The position numbers and the translations under genes were made by a program. From NCBI GenBank assembly GCA_033852175.1, contig JAWSUY010000030.1, positions 1 to 64,000 of the forward strand: a stretch of 64,000 nucleotides of DNA. Reading direction: 5' to 3'. Below are positions 1-7,970 of the stretch, piece by piece. Numbering within the stretch: position 1 is the stretch's first letter; each line of letters starts with the position of its first letter. Below the pieces are notes generated by a model. It saw only the letters and a list, made by a program, of their open reading frames with translations. It did not search any database and was not told where the DNA came from. The stretch is from Agarilytica sp033852175 (GTDB lineage: Bacteria > Pseudomonadota > Gammaproteobacteria > Pseudomonadales > Cellvibrionaceae).

Positions 1-126
1 CCGTCACCCGTCATCCGTCATCCGTCATCCGTCATCCGTCATCCGTCATCCGTCATCCGTCATCCGTCATCCGTCATCCGTCATCCGTCATCCGTCATCC
101 GTCATCCGTCATCCGTCATCCGTCAT
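1..126. repeat. Heptanucleotide tandem repeat, 18 copies of CCGTCAT
   Basis: Eighteen head-to-tail copies of CCGTCAT fill the first 126 bases. Only the first copy differs (CCGTCAC). The array may continue left of the window. Its last T is the first base of the plus-strand triplet TCA, which is the TGA stop of the minus-strand lipoprotein gene. The array therefore lies immediately downstream of that gene and is not translated. Such arrays usually vary in copy number through slippage. Confidence 0.97.
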
Positions 127-887
127 CAATCCAGTATTGCCGTTACACCAATTGAGTACGCCCTTTTTTCATCTATAAACTTAAGCGCCGACCGCTCAAA
201 AGAAGCCCCTAAAAGAAAGTTCTTTTGGGATGCTACGGTCAACCCGGTCCCCTTGTCGTACTTCACACCAACACTTTCCGGAAAGTCGTATGCAATGACA
301 TCGTCTCTTTCGACGCCAACCGTAACGGGAAACGTCAAACGCTGTACGCCTGCTTCTTTTACCTGAAGCAACGGCCCCTGCCATATAACAATAAACCGAT
401 CATCTATTGGCCGTAAAATATTGACGCTGAACTGAGTCGCCTGTTCAAATACGCCATGAATTCCGATGAGCGTCCCGCTCTTGGGAATGGGGTTCGCTAA
501 ATCGACCAGAACCAAAGTATCGATATCCATTTTTGTTCGATCAACGAGTTCCTCGCCAATAAAATCCAACAAATTACTCTGCACCAAAAACTTACGATAC
601 TGATCAATCATGGATTGCGTAAAACGACGCGTCTGCGCCCTAAGAACCAATGACTCTTCGGTGCGACTGTCTTTTTCAGTATCCAATATCGTCATCACAC
701 GCTTCAACTCGGTATTGTCAGCGGCCATGATGTGATGCTCTGAACTCAAGTTACCAATCTGCTGATTAGCTGTCGCCAACTGCGCCTTCAATTCGGCATT
801 CGCGTCTTTAAGCTGCTGAACTTGGGGCGTACTTTGGCAAGCCATTACCAGAGTACAGACACCAACGACTATCATGTGACGCAACAT
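126..887 (-). CDS. Predicted coiled-coil lipoprotein, function unknown
   Basis: A 253-residue protein. I chose the ATG at 887 because it has an AGGAA ribosome site about 7 bases upstream and begins a lipoprotein signal peptide ending in the lipobox LVMAC (Cys17). A longer reading frame upstream has no signal peptide at its start. After the lipid-anchored cysteine comes a heptad-like stretch of about 60 residues rich in Gln, Leu, Ala and Glu (probable coiled coil). A mainly beta C-terminal half of about 130 residues follows, and I do not recognise it. The gene sits downstream of a membrane Ser/Thr kinase on the same strand but is separated from it by a long inverted repeat, so it is probably a separate unit. 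It ends directly in the heptanucleotide array. Confidence 0.75.
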   Translation of the reverse strand: MLRHMIVVGVCTLVMACQSTPQVQQLKDANAELKAQLATANQQIGNLSSEHHIMAADNTELKRVMTILDTEKDSRTEESLVLRAQTRRFTQSMIDQYRKFLVQSNLLDFIGEELVDRTKMDIDTLVLVDLANPIPKSGTLIGIHGVFEQATQFSVNILRPIDDRFIVIWQGPLLQVKEAGVQRLTFPVTVGVERDDVIAYDFPESVGVKYDKGTGLTVASQKNFLLGASFERSALKFIDEKRAYSIGVTAILD

Positions 888-1063
888 AACGATTCCTATT
901 ATTGTGATTATTCTTTTGAAATTTTGAAAACTGGAGATAATGATTACACTGCCAAAACCAAACAACTAACAATCAAGAGCAATGACACTGAACCGCACCA
1001 CGCCGACAGACCAGAACAATCATCATTCGCTGGATACATTTGAGCCAAGAGTCTTTACTCACT

Positions 1064-1131
1064 TAAATGTTTATATCCATACACGCCTCATTTTTCACAA
1101 GGAATGAGGCGTGTGAGGATATAAACGTTAA
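1064..1131. terminator. Long inverted repeat, probable terminator of the kinase gene
   Basis: Two arms of about 29 bases (1064-1092 and 1103-1131) are complementary except for a few mismatches and a one-base bulge. They would form a long hairpin with a loop of about 10 bases. The outer part of the stem is AT-rich and the inner core is ACGCCTCATT paired with AATGAGGCGT. It lies 28 bases past the stop of the kinase gene on the minus strand. It is longer than a usual intrinsic terminator and has no long T-run, so it could also be a repeat element or an mRNA-stabilising structure. Confidence 0.6.
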
Positions 1132-1158
1132 GTAATGACGAGAGACAATCCTGAACTC

Positions 1159-3819
1159 TTATTTTACCTGGAATAAGGTGGAATTCAATGTTTCGGGACC
1201 GAGGCGCATTTCAACGGAATAACTGCCGGTGGGGAAACCTACCACAGGCCGGTCAATGCGAAAGGTAGATTCACCCGCCTCACCTTGCACGACCACTGGA
1301 ACTTGCGCTATTTGAGTGAGCCTCAAACCATCCAACAATACTGCCTGCAATACTGTTGTTACGCTTTGAAAATTCTCATATCGGAAACCCAAATAAATAC
1401 TGCGATCAGCGTCAAATATATCGGGAAAACTCCCCGCCAAACTACCAATTGGCTCCCCCCGAATTAACATCCCCTCAACGCGCGGCTCAACGTTTAGAAC
1501 CTTTTCGCCGATGACTTCATCCAAAGCCAAGGATAGGGATTTGATCCGTTGATTCCCCCCAAACTCTCTCAAGGGGGCACGCATAAGTGACTTTGCTCGA
1601 ATAAACTCTTCATTACCCACGAGCAACCAAACCTTTGCTGACAAGGCATCGACCACACGATCAAGCCCTTCACGGGCACTGTTATTCTGCGGGTCCAGCT
1701 TCAATACAGCCTGGCAATCATGAAAAGCGCCTTTACTACGTGGCATAAATAGATGACCTTTGCGAATTTTATTGTCAGCATTTTTTAACAAGGTGGCTAT
1801 TTCTTTCTGTCGACTGAAGATCGAAGAAATTTGGTCAACCAGTGCTTTTGCGTCACGGTTTCCCCTGTCTAGCTGTAACGACTTTTTTGCCGAAGCTAAA
1901 GCGGACTTCAAATTATTAGCTTTATATTTGTTTTGTGCTGCAGTAAATAATTTTTTAGAGATCTGTTTTTTTCCAAATATAGCGTCTTTATTTTGGGGGT
2001 CCAAGCTAAGTACTTTTTCATACATATCGAGAGCATTGCGCCCAGCAGGTTTCGTTAAGTTGTTTTGTTTGTAGTAGGCTTGCCCATCTAAGACTAAAGA
2101 CATCACTTTTTTTCGTGTATTAGCAACAGATTTTATTTCGCGATAGACGTGTGTTTTGACCTCAGGAAAAAGCGACTTAAGCTGCTCCATTCGTTTATCC
2201 AAGGTGGCGGATGAGCCGTTTTTCCTTGCGTAAGTATATAGCTTTTCAGTTTCTTTCTTTTTCAGCTGATCAAAATCAGCGTTAATCGCAGCATCTTGGT
2301 CAACTAAAGAAATGGCTTCACGATAGGCTCCAACCAACGAGCTCAAATATATCGCATCACCGACATAACTCTCGTCTAGCCGAGCAATCTTTGCCTTTAA
2401 CCCCGACACTTCGGCTGACGATAGTTGATTTTTAGGTTTAGTATGGCTCCCTGCTTGACCGCCAGCGGTGATATCTTTTTGCTGCTGAGAGTCTATAGCT
2501 CCACCCTCAACACCAATCTCTCCCCCTGAACTTGAACGCTCGATTTTCCCAACAGCCAAAGTATCAAGCGGCTCGGATGAGGGGCTTGGGTCTTTTGGCG
2601 AAACACCTACAATATCCGAGGCTTCTCCTGTAGAACGAATAACCGATTCTTGAGACCTCGTCTCGCGGTTACTGTTTTTATCTCCTGCTAGCCCCGTCGC
2701 GACATACGCTTCCTCAGTAAATTGTAACGAATTCGTGACCTTGTCGATGATTGGCTGAACCAGCTCTGGCTTTTTGAAATATACAAAAACGGCAATAACT
2801 GACAGTACAAAAATTCCGGCAATAAAACCTGGTAAGATTGACGGACGTTCCGAGATAATATCCAGCTCGTCATGGACGTAGGAAACATATGCTTGAGCCT
2901 CAGCAACATCATCGTCCTCAAGTTCGAAAGTCTCAGAGCCCTCATCATGAAAGGGGCTAACGGTCTGCACGGTTGTGTGTTCGCTATCAACATGGTTTGC
3001 AAAGCCAACCGTATGTTCAAGCACATCCAGATCCAAATGATCCAAATCGGCCATCAGTTCTTTGGCGCTCTGATAGCGTTTATCAACATTCTTCGCCATC
3101 ATTCGATTGACGATGGGTTGCAACGACTCATATAGCGCCGGTAACCGAGGAATTGGCTCTGTTATATGTTTGATACCGATACCAACTGCAGACTCGGCAT
3201 CAAAAGGGACATGCCCAGCAAGGATGTAATATAAAACCACCCCCAAACTGTAAATATCAGAACGATGGTCGACCACTTTACCCTTGGCCTGCTCGGGACT
3301 CATGTAGTGCGGTGTACCAATAGCGGTCCCCGCTTGGGTCACTTGAGTATCCGATTCTGCTGCTCTCGCGATGCCAAAATCCATCAATACAGCACGACCA
3401 TCCGAGGAATGGAACATGATATTTTCTGGTTTTATATCGCGATGTATATAGCCCTTTGATCCGGCATAATCCAAGGCTTTAGCGATATCATAAATGGTGC
3501 GGATTTTTTGCCGGATATTCAGCCCGAAGACGACATGTTTTAAATCCTGGCCATCGATGTACTCCATAGAAAGGAAGCAAGCGCCTTCGTGCATACCCAC
3601 ATCGTGTACGGTAACGATATTGGGGTGCACCAACTTACTGACTATTTTTGCTTCACGGAAAAATCGTTGGGCGAAGTTGGAGTCTTCAGCGAGTGCTTTT
3701 GACATGATTTTAAGCGCAACTTCACGTTCAAATACATCTTGAATTGCCAGGTAAACCTTCGCCATTCCACCCCGACCGAGGATGCGAAGTATTTTGTAAC
3801 CTGGAATTTCTAGCGACAT
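1159..3819 (-). CDS. Membrane-anchored Hanks-type Ser/Thr protein kinase with TPR-like C-terminus
   Basis: This 886-residue protein has a full N-terminal eukaryotic-type kinase domain (about residues 8-270). It shows the glycine loop GRGGMAKV (15-22), the ATP lysine Lys37 in VALK, the catalytic loop HRDIKPEN with Asp128, DFG at 147-149, and GTPHYMSPEQ in the activation segment. A linker leads to one predicted membrane helix at about residues 325-350. The remaining 500 residues are probably periplasmic. They begin low-complexity and then show TPR-like helical repeats and a beta-rich end. All catalytic residues are present, so an active transmembrane kinase is expected; the substrate is unknown. 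It appears to be monocistronic, with a hairpin downstream. Confidence 0.9.
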   Translation of the reverse strand: MSLEIPGYKILRILGRGGMAKVYLAIQDVFEREVALKIMSKALAEDSNFAQRFFREAKIVSKLVHPNIVTVHDVGMHEGACFLSMEYIDGQDLKHVVFGLNIRQKIRTIYDIAKALDYAGSKGYIHRDIKPENIMFHSSDGRAVLMDFGIARAAESDTQVTQAGTAIGTPHYMSPEQAKGKVVDHRSDIYSLGVVLYYILAGHVPFDAESAVGIGIKHITEPIPRLPALYESLQPIVNRMMAKNVDKRYQSAKELMADLDHLDLDVLEHTVGFANHVDSEHTTVQTVSPFHDEGSETFELEDDDVAEAQAYVSYVHDELDIISERPSILPGFIAGIFVLSVIAVFVYFKKPELVQPIIDKVTNSLQFTEEAYVATGLAGDKNSNRETRSQESVIRSTGEASDIVGVSPKDPSPSSEPLDTLAVGKIERSSSGGEIGVEGGAIDSQQQKDITAGGQAGSHTKPKNQLSSAEVSGLKAKIARLDESYVGDAIYLSSLVGAYREAISLVDQDAAINADFDQLKKKETEKLYTYARKNGSSATLDKRMEQLKSLFPEVKTHVYREIKSVANTRKKVMSLVLDGQAYYKQNNLTKPAGRNALDMYEKVLSLDPQNKDAIFGKKQISKKLFTAAQNKYKANNLKSALASAKKSLQLDRGNRDAKALVDQISSIFSRQKEIATLLKNADNKIRKGHLFMPRSKGAFHDCQAVLKLDPQNNSAREGLDRVVDALSAKVWLLVGNEEFIRAKSLMRAPLREFGGNQRIKSLSLALDEVIGEKVLNVEPRVEGMLIRGEPIGSLAGSFPDIFDADRSIYLGFRYENFQSVTTVLQAVLLDGLRLTQIAQVPVVVQGEAGESTFRIDRPVVGFPTGSYSVEMRLGPETLNSTLFQVK

Positions 3820-4209
3820 TAAGAGGTACCAGCCGTATAGGCCTATTTACACCGGAGTTTATGGGCAGTTGGCGCTTAAGTGCACTGATCGCACCGGGAA
3901 CCGGCCGACACAACCGCAAGCATGATCATAGCGTAAAAGAGGTCATGGAGAGTAGCCGTTCACGACACTATGGCGCCATTTAGCACATTCATAAATCAGT
4001 AGAATGCGGCCAACGAAGAGTATACCGAGAATTTAAGCCTATATTATAGATAGCCAAGGAACCTCCTTGTATAGGATTACGATCTTCCAGGTTTTCGACC
4101 AAAACACACCCAAACAAAAACGCCAGCAGATGTGCTGACGTTTTTAATTTTACTGAGATCCACTTTAAACGCAGAACTTACGGGAAAGAGGCTATCGAGA
4201 ACATCAAAT
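3820..4209. other. Intergenic region upstream of the kinase gene
   Basis: About 390 bases between the kinase start and the bacterioferritin stop. Apart from the terminator hairpin at 4115-4146, I see no convincing gene. Open frames here lack ribosome sites and look like chance. The kinase promoter should lie here, but no strong -35/-10 pair stands out. Confidence 0.5.
4115..4146 (-). terminator. Intrinsic terminator after the bacterioferritin pair
   Basis: Stem AAAACGCCAGCA / TGCTGACGTTTT with a four-base loop and one mismatched pair, flanked by A-run and T-run on the two sides. It lies about 60 bases past the ferritin stop codon on the minus strand and could act in both directions. Confidence 0.75.
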
Positions 4210-4677
4210 CTACATTTGAGATTGAAGATAGTTCTGCAGACCTACTCTCTTGATCAAACCCAATTGCTGCTCCAGCCAATAGGTATGATCCATTTCTGTA
4301 TCATCGAGAAGTTCAACCAGCATGGAACGCGTTACAAAATCCTTTTCATCTTCACACAGTTTGATCGCATCTTTTAATCCATTTCCTACTGCTATTTCGA
4401 CATCAAGGTCGCTTTGCAGCATTGCAGGAACATCTGCACCAATATTGAGTCCATCTCGATCGGCCATATTAGGTCGACCTTCTAGAAATAAAATTCGCTC
4501 GATCAACTTTTTAGCGTGACCTTTTTCATCGTCAAATTCATGAGCGATACGCTCATGCAGCTTACTCAGGCCCCAGTCAGCATACATTTCAGAGTGGATA
4601 AAATACTGATCCATAGCGGCAAGTTCATACGCCAACAATCCGTTAAGCGCCGAGATAACATTATTACTACCTTTCAT
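4210..4677 (-). CDS. Bacterioferritin-family subunit with ferroxidase site but no haem ligand (FtnA/alpha-Bfr type)
   Basis: A 155-residue ferritin-like four-helix protein. The start at 4677 has a GGGAGAGGG ribosome site; an upstream extension is not needed. The di-iron ligands Glu18, Glu51, His54 and Glu94 are visible, and the TEMDH block (Glu128, His131) supplies the last pair with a one-residue shift relative to E. coli Bfr. The haem ligand Met52 is replaced by Lys52. This pattern, and the C-terminal DHTYWLEQQLGLI block, resemble the P. aeruginosa protein now called FtnA. Role: iron oxidation and storage as a 24-mer. It is the second gene of a two-gene operon, 13 bases after the haem-type subunit, so mixed 24-mers are likely. 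C-terminal NYLQSQM is typical of the family. Confidence 0.88.
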   Translation of the reverse strand: MKGSNNVISALNGLLAYELAAMDQYFIHSEMYADWGLSKLHERIAHEFDDEKGHAKKLIERILFLEGRPNMADRDGLNIGADVPAMLQSDLDVEIAVGNGLKDAIKLCEDEKDFVTRSMLVELLDDTEMDHTYWLEQQLGLIKRVGLQNYLQSQM

Positions 4678-4690
4678 AACACCCTCTCCC

Positions 4691-5155
4691 TTAGACTTTA
4701 GACTGCAAATAATTTTGCATGCCCACATTGGTCATTTGATACTGTTGAATTTCTAGCCAATCAACAAAGCCTTCTTCATACTCGAGAATTTCATTTAAGA
4801 TTTCACGACTCACAAAATCTTTATGCTGCTCACATAAGGCGATCGTATCTTTGAGCTGCTTCACTTGCTCTATTTGAAACTTCATATCACAGGTAATCAT
4901 TTCTTCTGTGTGCTCACCGATCATAAGCGGTAGAAGCTGCTGTAAGTTGGGAAGCCCCTCTAAAAACAAAATGCGCTCGATCAAAGTATCCGACTGCTTC
5001 ATGTCTTTAATTGATTTTTTAAAGCACGCTGAATTTAACTCATCGAAGCCCCAGTTTTTGTGCATTCTCGCATGAAGAAAATACCGATTAATCGATGTTA
5101 ATTCGGTGGTCAGCACTGCGTTTAAAGCGCTAAGAATGGAACTGTCGGACTGCAT
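4691..5155 (-). CDS. Bacterioferritin-family subunit with haem Met52 but lost ferroxidase ligands (beta-Bfr type)
   Basis: A 154-residue bacterioferritin paralogue. The haem-binding Met52 is kept. The ferroxidase ligands are largely altered: Glu18 and Glu127 remain, but position 51 is Asp, 54 is Gln, 94 is Gln and 130 is Phe. The protein therefore probably cannot oxidise iron by itself. It may instead supply the haem used for electron transfer and iron release in a shell mixed with its downstream neighbour, as described for alpha/beta bacterioferritin pairs in some Proteobacteria. It is the first gene of the operon. The 5' region holds no clear Fur box that I can defend. Confidence 0.88.
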   Translation of the reverse strand: MQSDSSILSALNAVLTTELTSINRYFLHARMHKNWGFDELNSACFKKSIKDMKQSDTLIERILFLEGLPNLQQLLPLMIGEHTEEMITCDMKFQIEQVKQLKDTIALCEQHKDFVSREILNEILEYEEGFVDWLEIQQYQMTNVGMQNYLQSKV

Positions 5156-5849
5156 GGTGTTTTGCCTCGGTTACTGAAAACTAATATTAAACGACAAATA
5201 ATGGCAAACAGTGTAACCAATAAATTTAAAATTGCAAAAAGTCCTTATATTTCAAATGGATACAGAATGAAAACGATTTCGATTTAGGTGCTCATTTATA
5301 TCCCCCCCTTACAAAGCGCCAGGAAAATTCTGAGCACGCACGAGGACAATAAAAACCCCAACTTAACCAGCTGATGGTTTGTGTCACAAACTTTTTATAA
5401 AGACAATATGAGCGCCTAACATTCCCCCACCCCTCAACCTTACCCAAGATCCACCGAGCGCCATTACACACAACAAATACAGACATTCACCTTGCAGGCC
5501 ATCATACGCACCCCATTAATATGCATCTCTACAACTTCGCTCAAACTGTTATGGCTTTTGAATATTTGGCACCATCGTTACCACTAACATTTCTATGATC
5601 GTCAATATCCGTCTTTTCTATAGAAGCTAGCATGCAAAGCCAGATTAATTTAGCAACGCAATATGTGCTGCATTCCCAAAGACCTATTTCCGCGCAACCA
5701 AAATGATTTTAGCGCCGAAGCCATCCATCAGCTGACGAACATGCTCAGTAAGCATTTAATTTTCTGGAAAACGCTAAGAAGAAACCGATATATTATTTTA
5801 CTGAACTCGAAACACCCACTCTTACCAAAAGTCAAAACCGACCTAAACG
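5156..5849. other. Gene-poor region upstream of the bacterioferritin operon
   Basis: About 700 AT-rich bases with no convincing gene. A short plus frame at 5663-5881 (72 codons) has no ribosome site and no recognisable family. A minus frame near 5292-5486 is tryptophan- and arginine-rich and looks like chance. The bacterioferritin promoter should lie in the first 150 bases. The right part may hold debris of a decayed regulator (see following entries). Confidence 0.4.
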
Positions 5850-5993
5850 ATGCGAATTTGTTTCACCTTCTTTTTATATGAACCCGAGACAGATCGTTAC
5901 GTCTCAATTAAAATGACTGAAATAAATACCCCTTCAATATACGGTGCAATAATCGAGATAGGCGGGAATAGTCTATTACTATCAAGTTTTTAA
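5850..5993 (+). pseudogene. Short open segment, possible remnant of a decayed regulator
   Basis: A 47-codon frame, ATG at 5850 to TAA at 5991, below usual length cutoffs. Its composition is protein-like (for example YEPETDRYVSIKM and YGAIIEIGGN), but I recognise no domain. It has no clear ribosome site. Because other broken coding-like segments follow before the AraC-type gene, I read it as possible debris rather than a functional gene. Confidence 0.25.
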
Positions 5994-6145
5994 CCTTTTT
6001 CAAAAAACAAACTCACAAGAACGCTCTACTCGCGCCACAGAACGAAATATTTATTGCCCGCCCAGCTCTTATTCCACATACGTGTAAGCGTTCTATACAC
6101 GACAATAGTTTGTTTACCACGCTGATTTATTTTTTATGACAATAA

Positions 6146-6346
6146 TTTTTAAGTTTTTCTATTTTCCCTTTCCACGAAGCTATACCAAAGTCTAATATCT
6201 TATTTTACTCCTACAGCGTGGATTTTTATCGACGAATAGCATTAGAGGGAAACTTAGGTGACACTTCTTTTATTCTTGTGTCAGCAACTGATGAACCAAA
6301 AATCCAGGTTATAGCATTACGACTGGAGAATATTTGGCGCGTTTAA
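6146..6346 (+). pseudogene. Possible remnant of a response-regulator receiver domain
   Basis: This frame is open between a TAA at 6143 and a TAA at 6344, with no ATG start. Its translation contains VDFYRRIALEGNLGDTSF followed by ILVSATDEPKIQVIALRL. That matches the helix 3, strand 4 (LVSA in place of the usual LTA) and helix 4 part of a receiver domain. The phospho-acceptor Asp region upstream and the strand-5 Lys downstream are missing. The same frame, after two stop codons, is open again at 6380-6544. I infer a decayed gene; the match rests on motif reading only. Confidence 0.35.
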
Positions 6347-6379
6347 AACTAAAAAAAAATAAAGGGGTGGAATATCAAC

Positions 6380-6544
6380 GTGTTAGCAATTGTCACCGGA
6401 ATTCACGTTTCGTTTTTTATCAAAAAATTTGATTGTAAGATTGCCAAAAAGCTTTATTATTCCGCATTCAGCGCTAGCCACACACAAATAGATTTTGTTG
6501 AAATATATGACCAACGCGTTAACTTCCTTGGCTACACTCCCTAA
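6380..6544 (+). pseudogene. Coding-like open segment upstream of the truncated AraC gene
   Basis: Fifty-four codons from a GTG at 6380 to TAA at 6542, in the same frame as the receiver-like segment before it. The translation (for example KKLYYSAFSASHTQIDFVEI) is compositionally protein-like but has no family that I can name. It could be the remains of the effector-binding half of the AraC-type regulator that follows, or chance. Confidence 0.2.
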
Positions 6545-6576
6545 AACTCTACCGTTTATGAATCAATAGTTACATC

Positions 6577-7050
6577 ATGCAATACCGCCTAAGCAAAAAG
6601 CATAATGAAGATTGGAAAAAGCCGCCTGACTGCCTTCTTAGCTATCACCTTCAGCGTGCTCTAAATGATTATTTTGAGGAGTTCAAACTACCTATATGCT
6701 CAGGTTATTCGGCTCGCGTGGTGGATGTGCTTACCCAAAGAATTGAGAGGTTTAATTCGTTAAGCGTAGCTGAGATAGCAACTGACTTAAAAGTGACAAC
6801 ACACACACTTCACCGCCGTTTAACATCTGAAGGCTGTGCTTTTCAACATCTTTATGATCAAGTAAGGCGTCACTACGCTTTTTATATGCTGGTAAATCGC
6901 ACGCCAATTTCCCGCATTATCGAAGCACTTCAATACACAAGTAAAGACAGCTTTGAAATTTCATTCATTCGCTGGACGGGGCTTGAACCCAAAGCCTTTC
7001 AACGCCTTTTTTGTGCCGTCATTTCGGAAAACGAAACACCTGACAAATAG
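6577..7050 (+). CDS. AraC-family transcriptional regulator reduced to its DNA-binding domain
   Basis: A 157-residue protein whose last 100 residues are a complete AraC-type double helix-turn-helix. LSVAEIATDLKVTTHTLHRR is the first helix-turn-helix, and the second ends in SFEISFIRWTGLEPKAFQR. The roughly 180-residue N-terminal effector domain usual for this OruR-like group is absent; only about 45 linker-like residues precede the DNA-binding part. An in-frame TGA lies six codons upstream of the ATG, and the ribosome site is weak. The upstream 900 bases contain coding-like fragments with stops. It may be the 3' remnant of a longer gene or a functional HTH-only protein; its targets are unknown. 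Confidence 0.6.
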   Translation: MQYRLSKKHNEDWKKPPDCLLSYHLQRALNDYFEEFKLPICSGYSARVVDVLTQRIERFNSLSVAEIATDLKVTTHTLHRRLTSEGCAFQHLYDQVRRHYAFYMLVNRTPISRIIEALQYTSKDSFEISFIRWTGLEPKAFQRLFCAVISENETPDK

Positions 7051-7295
7051 CAAGTAACCCACCTGATACGCATATATATTATTGTGATACATAGCGATTA
7101 AGGAAGTGGCATTTTGCTTGGGCGCTTCTACAATATATTTTCAAGCTAACCACATCATCACGATCAAAATACAATCAAAAATAATTTAAGCTAAAACGCA
7201 CCCTTAAAGCACGCTATAAAGCCAAAAGATAAGGACTCATAAAAAGAGTCACTACACTCGCCAAGCGGCCATATTGAGCGATAACGAAAGTCGCT
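7051..7295. other. Intergenic region between the AraC-type gene and the DUF3094 gene
   Basis: AT-rich sequence between convergent genes. A small hairpin (GACTC, loop ATAAAAA, GAGTC, near 7227-7247) could end either transcript, but it is weak. Nothing else was seen. Confidence 0.35.
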
Positions 7296-7472
7296 TCACA
7301 CTAAGCCATGAGAATCCGCAATCAAATAGCTCACCACCGTGAGCAACAGTAAGACCCCAACAATTATCCCAAGCAGCACAAGCGGCTTAAAGGGTTCTCT
7401 CGATATACGATTCACGTCACTATTAAGGTATTCATCTACTTTTTTTTGGTCTTCTGGGTACAGTTCTGGCAC
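7296..7472 (-). CDS. DUF3094-family small membrane protein
   Basis: A 58-residue protein with a GTG start at 7472; an in-frame TAA two codons upstream fixes the start region. It begins VPELYPEDQKKVDEYL, continues with an REPFKP segment, and ends in one strongly hydrophobic helix (about residues 31-51). The layout of PEDQ-K-V-EYL, a basic RxPF segment and a C-terminal membrane helix is that of the short gammaproteobacterial DUF3094 family as I recall it from pseudomonads. The function is unknown. It is below common ORF length cutoffs. The ribosome site is weak (AGAG), which together with the GTG suggests low expression. Confidence 0.7.
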   Translation of the reverse strand: MPELYPEDQKKVDEYLNSDVNRISREPFKPLVLLGIIVGVLLLLTVVSYLIADSHGLV

Positions 7473-7790
7473 GACTTACACTCTTTTCCGCTAAATTTTC
7501 GAGGAGATCTAACACTTCCCCGGCTTCAGCTAGTGTAAAACAGAGGAAAGGTATTGTAACAATCCAAGCATCTAACCTTCCATCACCGATGGCAAAAACG
7601 AACAAATATGACGCTATAGAGCACTTTCACTGAACAAACAAACCACTCTCAATGCCAGCAACGGCCTGAGATACAGCTGTTTTTTCGCACATGCAGCAAA
7701 ACGAAAGCAGTAATCTGTGACACGACGATTTCTTTGGATGTGAACCCATCAAAATACAGCACAACCCCTATGTACAGATGCTTGTGTAGG
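7473..7790. other. Intergenic region upstream of the ketone-body genes
   Basis: About 300 bases separating the divergent DUF3094 gene and scoAB. A minus-strand open frame of about 55 codons overlaps the DUF3094 start, but it lacks a proper start codon and recognised family. I see no other gene. Confidence 0.35.
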
Positions 7791-7819
7791 TTGTTTCAAG
7801 CAATGAGGGTGTTTATACT
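7791..7819 (+). promoter_or_regulatory. Sigma-70 promoter of the scoAB-bdhA region
   Basis: TTGTTT at 7791-7796 and TATACT at 7814-7819, spaced by exactly 17 bases. Both boxes match the consensus at 4-5 of 6 positions. The predicted start of transcription is near 7826, giving a leader of about 145 bases before scoA. Confidence 0.6.
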
Positions 7820-7835
7820 GCCCCCACTCAACGTA

Positions 7836-7851
7836 CGTCCAATATTGGACG
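7836..7851. promoter_or_regulatory. Perfect 16-bp palindrome, operator candidate
   Basis: CGTCCAATATTGGACG is a perfect palindrome. It lies about 10-25 bases downstream of the predicted transcription start of scoA, a typical place for a repressor of the TetR, GntR or MarR type to block transcription. The regulator is not identified; none is encoded next to the operon except the truncated AraC protein. Confidence 0.5.
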
Positions 7852-7970
7852 GAAAACGACTACATCGATAGATTTATTCGATTCATAGGTTCCCGTTCAT
7901 GCGGAACTGCACGTAGTTTAAACAAAACTAATCTGGCTGAAAGATGCCATATATAGAGGGGTTACTTTGC

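Noticed and set aside
5220..5290. A possible Fur box upstream of the bacterioferritin genes (GAATGAAAACGATTTCG).
   Set aside because: It shares too few positions with the 19-base Fur consensus to be claimed.
5292..5486. A 64-codon minus-strand frame in the gene-poor region.
   Set aside because: Odd composition (many Trp and Arg), no ribosome site, no recognised family.
7445..7620. A minus-strand frame of about 55 codons overlapping the DUF3094 start.
   Set aside because: It has no ATG or GTG start and no known family. Part overlaps the DUF3094 gene in another frame.
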